From Anaerolineales bacterium (GTDB taxonomy: Bacteria; Chloroflexota; Anaerolineae; 4572-78; NAK82): DNA of 47,547 nucleotides. The stretch lies in NCBI GenBank assembly GCA_020343875.1, contig CP070811.1, positions 5,306,231 through 5,353,777 of the forward strand, written 5' to 3'. Below the pieces are notes generated by a model, which searched no databases, was not told where the DNA came from, and saw only the letters and a program-made list of their open reading frames with translations. Position numbers and translations under genes: made by a program. Positions 43,799-47,547 of this stretch are shown here, piece by piece (the first letter of the stretch is position 1; each line of letters begins with the position of its first letter).

Positions 43799-45064
43799 CT
43801 ATCCAGCCACAGATGTTCTTCGCTTCAAGAAGAAACCAGTTGCCGCTAGGGTGAGCCCGAACGCCAACAGCAGGCCAGCCATCCACCCACTGAAAGGATA
43901 TTCACCCCCTGTCTCTGGCAGAGCTGCAGGGGCAATGTCAGCCAAAGGAGTGCCCGCCATCGTCGTCAGCGCCGAGAACATGACCACCTCGCCCGAGCCT
44001 GGCGCGCCCACCCCATTGATGGTCACGTAGGCATCGCCATTGGCGTTGAAGTCAATGGAGGTGGGGAATGAAAGGCCACTCACCACAACTTCAGAGGCAT
44101 CCCCTGCCTTGACCCGAATGATATTACCACTGTTGGGGCTGGGGCCCTCTTCGGTGAACTGGCCGAACTGCACAGCGTACATGGTGCCGTCGGGACCGGT
44201 GCGCAGATCAGTCAGCATCGTCAAGCCGGTGGCATAGTCGCTGACCTGGCCGTCAGAGCTGATCTTGACAACTTTCGCCGAGCCAGGGACGAAAGGAAAA
44301 CCAGACAGAAGTGAAACGTAAGCATTCCCGGCTTGGTCGAAGGCTACCCCAGTCGGCACAGGGTCGGTCTCCATTGCGCCGTCCCGGGCGGGGTTAGGGA
44401 AGGGACCGGGCAGGCCATCAATAACAGCCACCAGCTCAATATCGCCGCTGGCCGGGTCGACTGTGAAAACGTCATTAGCGCCAGCGTCGGCCACCCACAA
44501 CCTGCCATCCGGCCCGGCAGCCAATCCGTACGGGTGCGAGTCGAAGACGAAGCCGCCCGGATTCTGGCTTTTTTCCAGATCCCAGGTGCTGGCCACTTGG
44601 CTAACCTGGCCGTTTTCAACCTTGACCACAGCGGCCATATTGGGCATTGGGCTGGAGCTGGGGTCGCCTATGTATATCCCACTGGTAGCATAGAGACTGC
44701 CGTTGAGCAGGGCCAGGCGAGCCCCGCCAAGCGTGTCCATACCTGCCGCCATCGAGGGCAGGTTAGCAGCCACCGTTTGAGTTCCGTCCAGGGCAATCTG
44801 CACCACGCGGGCGGTGTCGCCCAACTTGGCCGTTGAATCCTGTCCGGTCTCAGGATCGACGAAGGGCACTTCGGTCTCGCCGCCAACCCCAGAGTCAATC
44901 ACCCAGACGCTGCCGTCGGGCGCCACCAAGACCCCCATCGGGCCGTTGAAGCCGCCGGCGATCGTGGTGCCTTCGCCCTCAGCGCTGACCACGCCAATCA
45001 GGGAAGTCAGCACCAATACCAGAGCCAATGTGGTACTTACTAACACTGTCAATTTTGTACGCAT
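43799..45064 (-). CDS. ScyD/ScyE-like beta-propeller with LPETG wall-anchor signal
   Basis: 421 residues. The ATG of MRTKLTVLVSTTLAL follows AGAGGAG; a signal peptide ends near residue 28 (VVSAEGEG). The middle is a six- or seven-bladed propeller of NHL/ScyD-E type, with blade motifs such as FNGPMGVLVAPDGSVWVID, HPYGLAAGPDGRLWVADAGA and TSIDFNANGDAYVT. The C-terminus ends LPETGG, hydrophobic helix, KRR, a classical sortase-type sorting signal. The protein therefore goes to the cell surface. No sortase gene is in the window. It is followed downstream of the cytochrome c lipoprotein gene on the same strand (154-bp gap). Confidence 0.88.
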   Translation of the reverse strand: MRTKLTVLVSTTLALVLVLTSLIGVVSAEGEGTTIAGGFNGPMGVLVAPDGSVWVIDSGVGGETEVPFVDPETGQDSTAKLGDTARVVQIALDGTQTVAANLPSMAAGMDTLGGARLALLNGSLYATSGIYIGDPSSSPMPNMAAVVKVENGQVSQVASTWDLEKSQNPGGFVFDSHPYGLAAGPDGRLWVADAGANDVFTVDPASGDIELVAVIDGLPGPFPNPARDGAMETDPVPTGVAFDQAGNAYVSLLSGFPFVPGSAKVVKISSDGQVSDYATGLTMLTDLRTGPDGTMYAVQFGQFTEEGPSPNSGNIIRVKAGDASEVVVSGLSFPTSIDFNANGDAYVTINGVGAPGSGEVVMFSALTTMAGTPLADIAPAALPETGGEYPFSGWMAGLLLAFGLTLAATGFFLKRRTSVAG

Positions 45065-45218
45065 CTGACTACTCCTCTTGTTTTGAATATTTAAACAATT
45101 GATAGTTGGGTAATCCAGTGTCATCTTGTCTGTCTTTATACGCTCAAAACGGGTCCGATCGTTCTCTTGCAGCTTGCTAGATCATAACCCTGCTTCCCTC
45201 CTTGTCCAGCACATCAAG

Positions 45219-45941
45219 CTATTTCTGCTCCAGCAACATTTGAACCAGCGCATCAACCTCTGCCTCGCTCAGATGGGTAAAAGCAGGCATACGATACTGG
45301 CTCTGCACATATCCCTCCACGTAGTAAGCCGTCGGGTCCACGATGCTCTCTCGAATGTACTCCGCGGCCGTCCTCGCTTGCCCGGTATAGTGCCGGTCCT
45401 TAACGCGCCCCTCAGCCGTTGTGGCCAGGCCATTTTGGGACGGACCAAACCTGCCCTTGGTATTCGCAGCGTCAAGTTGATGACAGACACCACAATACTG
45501 CTCCTTGTAGACCTGGAACCCATACTCGACCAGGTTCTCGCTAGCCGGATCATCGGTTGGTGAGGCTGATGCGCCCGTGGCAGTCGGCTCCGTGGCCGGC
45601 TGACTGGTAGGCACCAGGGTTTGGGTTGCGGTGGCCGGAGCCGCCAGTACCGCCGTGGCTGAGCTGCTAGGCCCAGACGTGGCGGTTGAGACGGGTGTTG
45701 CCGTTGGCACTACTGTCACAGGGCTGGCCGGCGGGAGTGTAGCAAGCGGCGTAAGCGTGGGAGTGTCAGTGGGCCGGGCCAAATCTGGCCCAGGCCCAGG
45801 TTCATTCTGGCCGCCTGTCACTTCTTGACCATCCTCACTCGTGGCCGGCGCACAACCAACCAGCAGCCCGAGGTACAAGAAAGCTATCACAAGAGTAAGA
45901 TACTTAATTGAATGTGCCTGTTTCTGCATCCAAGAAGCCAT
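45219..45941 (-). CDS. Cytochrome c-type lipoprotein
   Basis: 240 residues. The lipobox LLVGC puts the lipidated Cys at 30. A long Thr/Pro/Ser/Ala linker (about 50-130) is followed by a c-type cytochrome domain: CGVCH (heme Cys149 and Cys152, His153) and YRMPAF, whose Met is the likely sixth ligand, then a C-terminal helix AEVDALVQMLLEQK. It is anchored on the outside of the membrane and transfers electrons. ATG at 45941 or 45929 are both possible starts. Its neighbour downstream is the LPETG propeller. Confidence 0.9.
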   Translation of the reverse strand: MASWMQKQAHSIKYLTLVIAFLYLGLLVGCAPATSEDGQEVTGGQNEPGPGPDLARPTDTPTLTPLATLPPASPVTVVPTATPVSTATSGPSSSATAVLAAPATATQTLVPTSQPATEPTATGASASPTDDPASENLVEYGFQVYKEQYCGVCHQLDAANTKGRFGPSQNGLATTAEGRVKDRHYTGQARTAAEYIRESIVDPTAYYVEGYVQSQYRMPAFTHLSEAEVDALVQMLLEQK

Positions 45942-45997
45942 TATTTGTCTTGCCCTACCCATTGAGCCCACACGACCGTTCTCTGAACGAAGACCCG

Positions 45998-46225
45998 TCA
46001 ATCCGGCGCGCCTGGCTCGAACCCACCCTCCGGGGTCTGACTAGCGTGCCAGTCGTCTCCCTCCCCAGCCATCTTCGCTTTGAGAAAGGCCCAGGTGTGT
46101 TCCACGCTGGTGAAATGGTGAACCTGCTCCGTGGCTGTGCTCTGCAGGGTAGCCTGCCAGGCAGCCTGAGGGTTGTCACGCCACATACGCAGCAAATAGG
46201 AGTGATAGTCGGATGGTTGGCTCAT
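45998..46225 (-). CDS. Small protein of a SARP-associated Chloroflexota type
   Basis: 75 residues: SYLLRMWRDNPQAAWQATLQST, then HHFTSVEHTWAFLKAKM. The ATG is 7 nt after AAGGTG. The pattern Y-L-L-R-x-W-x(n)-W-x-A-x-L and F-x-S-x-E-x-x-W-x-F-L is one I associate with small proteins lying next to SARP/BTAD regulators in Chloroflexota. Divergent from the SARP gene. Confidence 0.72.
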   Translation of the reverse strand: MSQPSDYHSYLLRMWRDNPQAAWQATLQSTATEQVHHFTSVEHTWAFLKAKMAGEGDDWHASQTPEGGFEPGAPD

Positions 46226-46313
46226 TGTCATTCACCTTGCCTGTAGTATAGCCATTCACTGTGACAAAAATACGACAAAATTGGTTGTGTTGGTAGGTTT
46301 CGTGCATCAAAAA

Positions 46314-46342
46314 TTGCACCAATCAACCCGCGGTGGTATACT
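46314..46342 (+). promoter_or_regulatory. Sigma-70-type promoter of the SARP gene
   Basis: TTGCAC, a 17-bp spacer and TATACT, in the divergent gap before the regulator start at 46458. Confidence 0.6.
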
Positions 46343-46457
46343 GTAACGTAACAAGTTTGTCTAATGCCGGCCCGCATGACTGAATAGACAACCCTGTATC
46401 CATTGCCCCACTTGCCCTTTGGGGGGCAGACTTGATTCTGCCAAAGGCTGTTTGGTA

Positions 46458-47547
46458 GTGCGTCTCTATCTATCATTGTTGGGTCCTTTCCAAGTCACCC
46501 TGGAAGATCAGCCTGCGGTATTCGCCACTGATCGGGCGCGGGCGCTGCTTGCCTACCTGGCCGTGGAAGCGAACCGCCCCCACCGGCGCGAGGCGCTGGC
46601 CGCTCTGATCTGGCCGGATTACCCTGAAGCGGCGGCTCGCCGGAGTCTGAGCCAGGCTCTGGTACGCGTACGCCGGGCCATTGACGATTACCACGCTTCC
46701 CCCCCCTTTTTGCTGATCACAGGTAAGACCATTCAATTCAACGCTGCCACCGCCAAGCTGGACGTAGCTCGCTTTGAGAACCTGCTGGCGACTTGCGCCG
46801 CGCACCCCCACCCTGCCCTGGTTGAATGCCCGGTTTGTATCAAGCGAATGGAGGAGGCGGCCAACCTGTACCGGGGTTCGTTTTTGCAGGGTCTTTTCTT
46901 GACAGACAGCCAACCCTTCGAAGAATGGGCTTTATTCAAACAAGAGCAGTTACATCGCCAGGCCTTGGAGGCTCTTGGCACGCTGGCGGCTCATTACCAG
47001 GCACGCGGCGCATACGAGCAGGCGGAACGCTACGCCGAGCGCCAGCTGGCCTTGGAGCCGTGGCGTGAAGAGGCCCATCGCCAGCTGATGCAGGCTCTGG
47101 CCATGAGCAAGCAACGGGCCGCTGCCATGGCACAGTACGAAAAGTGCTGCCGGCTGCTGGCCGATGAATTGGGCACACAGCCGGACCCGGAAACGATCGC
47201 CCTTTATGAGCGCATCCGGCGCGGCGAGTTGGCGCGGGCGGAGGAACCAAATCCCCAGGCCGCTCCCGCCCAGGCCCGCCAGTCACCGCCGCTGGTGGCC
47301 AAACGCACCCTGCCCCGGCATAACCTGCCCCCCCAGGCGACCCCGTTTGTGGGCCGGCAGACAGAACTGGCCGAGTTGACGCGCTGGCTGGCCGATCCAG
47401 AGGTACGCCTGGTGACCATCCTGGGCCCGGGTGGCATGGGCAAGACCCGCCTGGCCATCCAGGCCGCTCTGGCCCAGCTGGACGTTTTCGCCCATGGTGT
47501 CCGCTACGCCCATCTGGCGCCCGTCGATCCCACTATCTTTGCCGGCG
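46458..47547 (+). CDS. SARP-family regulator with BTAD and NB-ARC domains (3' partial)
   Basis: 363 codons, open at the right edge. The GTG starts RLYLSLLGPFQVTLEDQ, the beginning of an OmpR-type winged helix (ALLAYLAVEANRPHRREALA is its recognition part), followed by the BTAD domain (YRGSFLQGLFL, ALGTLAAHYQARGAYEQAERYAERQLALEP, RRGELARAE). From residue about 297 an NB-ARC-type ATPase starts: FVGRQTELAEL then Walker A ILGPGGMGKTRLA. Such proteins activate nearby gene clusters as ATP-dependent switches, with a sensor domain (often TPR) missing here because of the window end. AAAGG lies 10 nt before the GTG. Confidence 0.93.
   Translation, partial: MRLYLSLLGPFQVTLEDQPAVFATDRARALLAYLAVEANRPHRREALAALIWPDYPEAAARRSLSQALVRVRRAIDDYHASPPFLLITGKTIQFNAATAKLDVARFENLLATCAAHPHPALVECPVCIKRMEEAANLYRGSFLQGLFLTDSQPFEEWALFKQEQLHRQALEALGTLAAHYQARGAYEQAERYAERQLALEPWREEAHRQLMQALAMSKQRAAAMAQYEKCCRLLADELGTQPDPETIALYERIRRGELARAEEPNPQAAPAQARQSPPLVAKRTLPRHNLPPQATPFVGRQTELAELTRWLADPEVRLVTILGPGGMGKTRLAIQAALAQLDVFAHGVRYAHLAPVDPTIFAG

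Overview
The window most likely comes from a bacterium of the phylum Chloroflexota (Anaerolineae-like); this is an inference. The hints are a GAAC-N4-GTTC LexA operator of Gram-positive/Chloroflexota type, a SARP/BTAD-NB-ARC regulator divergent from a small 'YLLRMWRD' protein, an R3H/SpoIIIAA-like ATPase next to tmk and a DarA-type c-di-AMP receptor, FmdB-type zinc ribbons, and many large FtsX-type permeases. There are no rRNA or tRNA genes, no CRISPR array and no intact mobile element.

Layout. (1) Positions 1-520: the left edge has the start of a minus-strand gene, preceded by what looks like only the C-terminal tail of lexA fused to an intact SOS box, then a REPIN-like palindrome pair. (2) Positions 520-14634: an N-heterocycle/nucleoside uptake and catabolism locus. 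It holds a BMP-type lipoprotein, a double-NBD ATPase and two permeases (nucleoside-type ABC importer), an EamA exporter, an amidase, two molybdopterin hydroxylases (one with only the Mo subunit, one fused to 2Fe-2S domains, neither with an FAD partner here), and a divergent cytosine-deaminase-like amidohydrolase. (3) Positions 15044-18260: a phosphohexomutase, a multi-pass membrane protein and a type IV prepilin peptidase. (4) Positions 18790-24496: CstA (pyruvate/peptide permease family) followed by a compact unnamed cluster: a thioredoxin-fold CxxC protein, two small paralogous proteins, two cysteine-free ArsA/Get3-like ATPases with complementary active-site losses, and a membrane-anchored TPR-like protein. 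This cluster is the best candidate for an undescribed system. (5) Positions 25438-35124: three large FtsX/MacB-type permeases without any ATPase, with an M49-like metallopeptidase in their midst. (6) Positions 35458-39070: GNAT-like protein, R3H ATPase, tmk and darA in a tight operon, then minus-strand single genes (FmdB-type, SH3-like, SrkA-like kinase, zinc-ribbon protein). (7) Positions 42122-47547: a gene-poor gap, SRPBCC and ABM-fold proteins, an LPETG-anchored beta-propeller, a cytochrome c lipoprotein, and a SARP-type regulator running off the right edge.

How the genes may work together: the importer brings in a nucleobase, nucleoside or similar N-heterocycle, which the hydroxylases, the amidohydrolase and the amidase could oxidise and hydrolyse. 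The ArsA-like pair with paired small partners looks like a two-subunit switch or targeting ATPase with dedicated adaptors rather than an arsenite pump: no cysteines are present in either ATPase and there is no ArsB. Start sites were moved to ATG/GTG codons with good ribosome binding sites wherever the longest reading frame looked over-extended.
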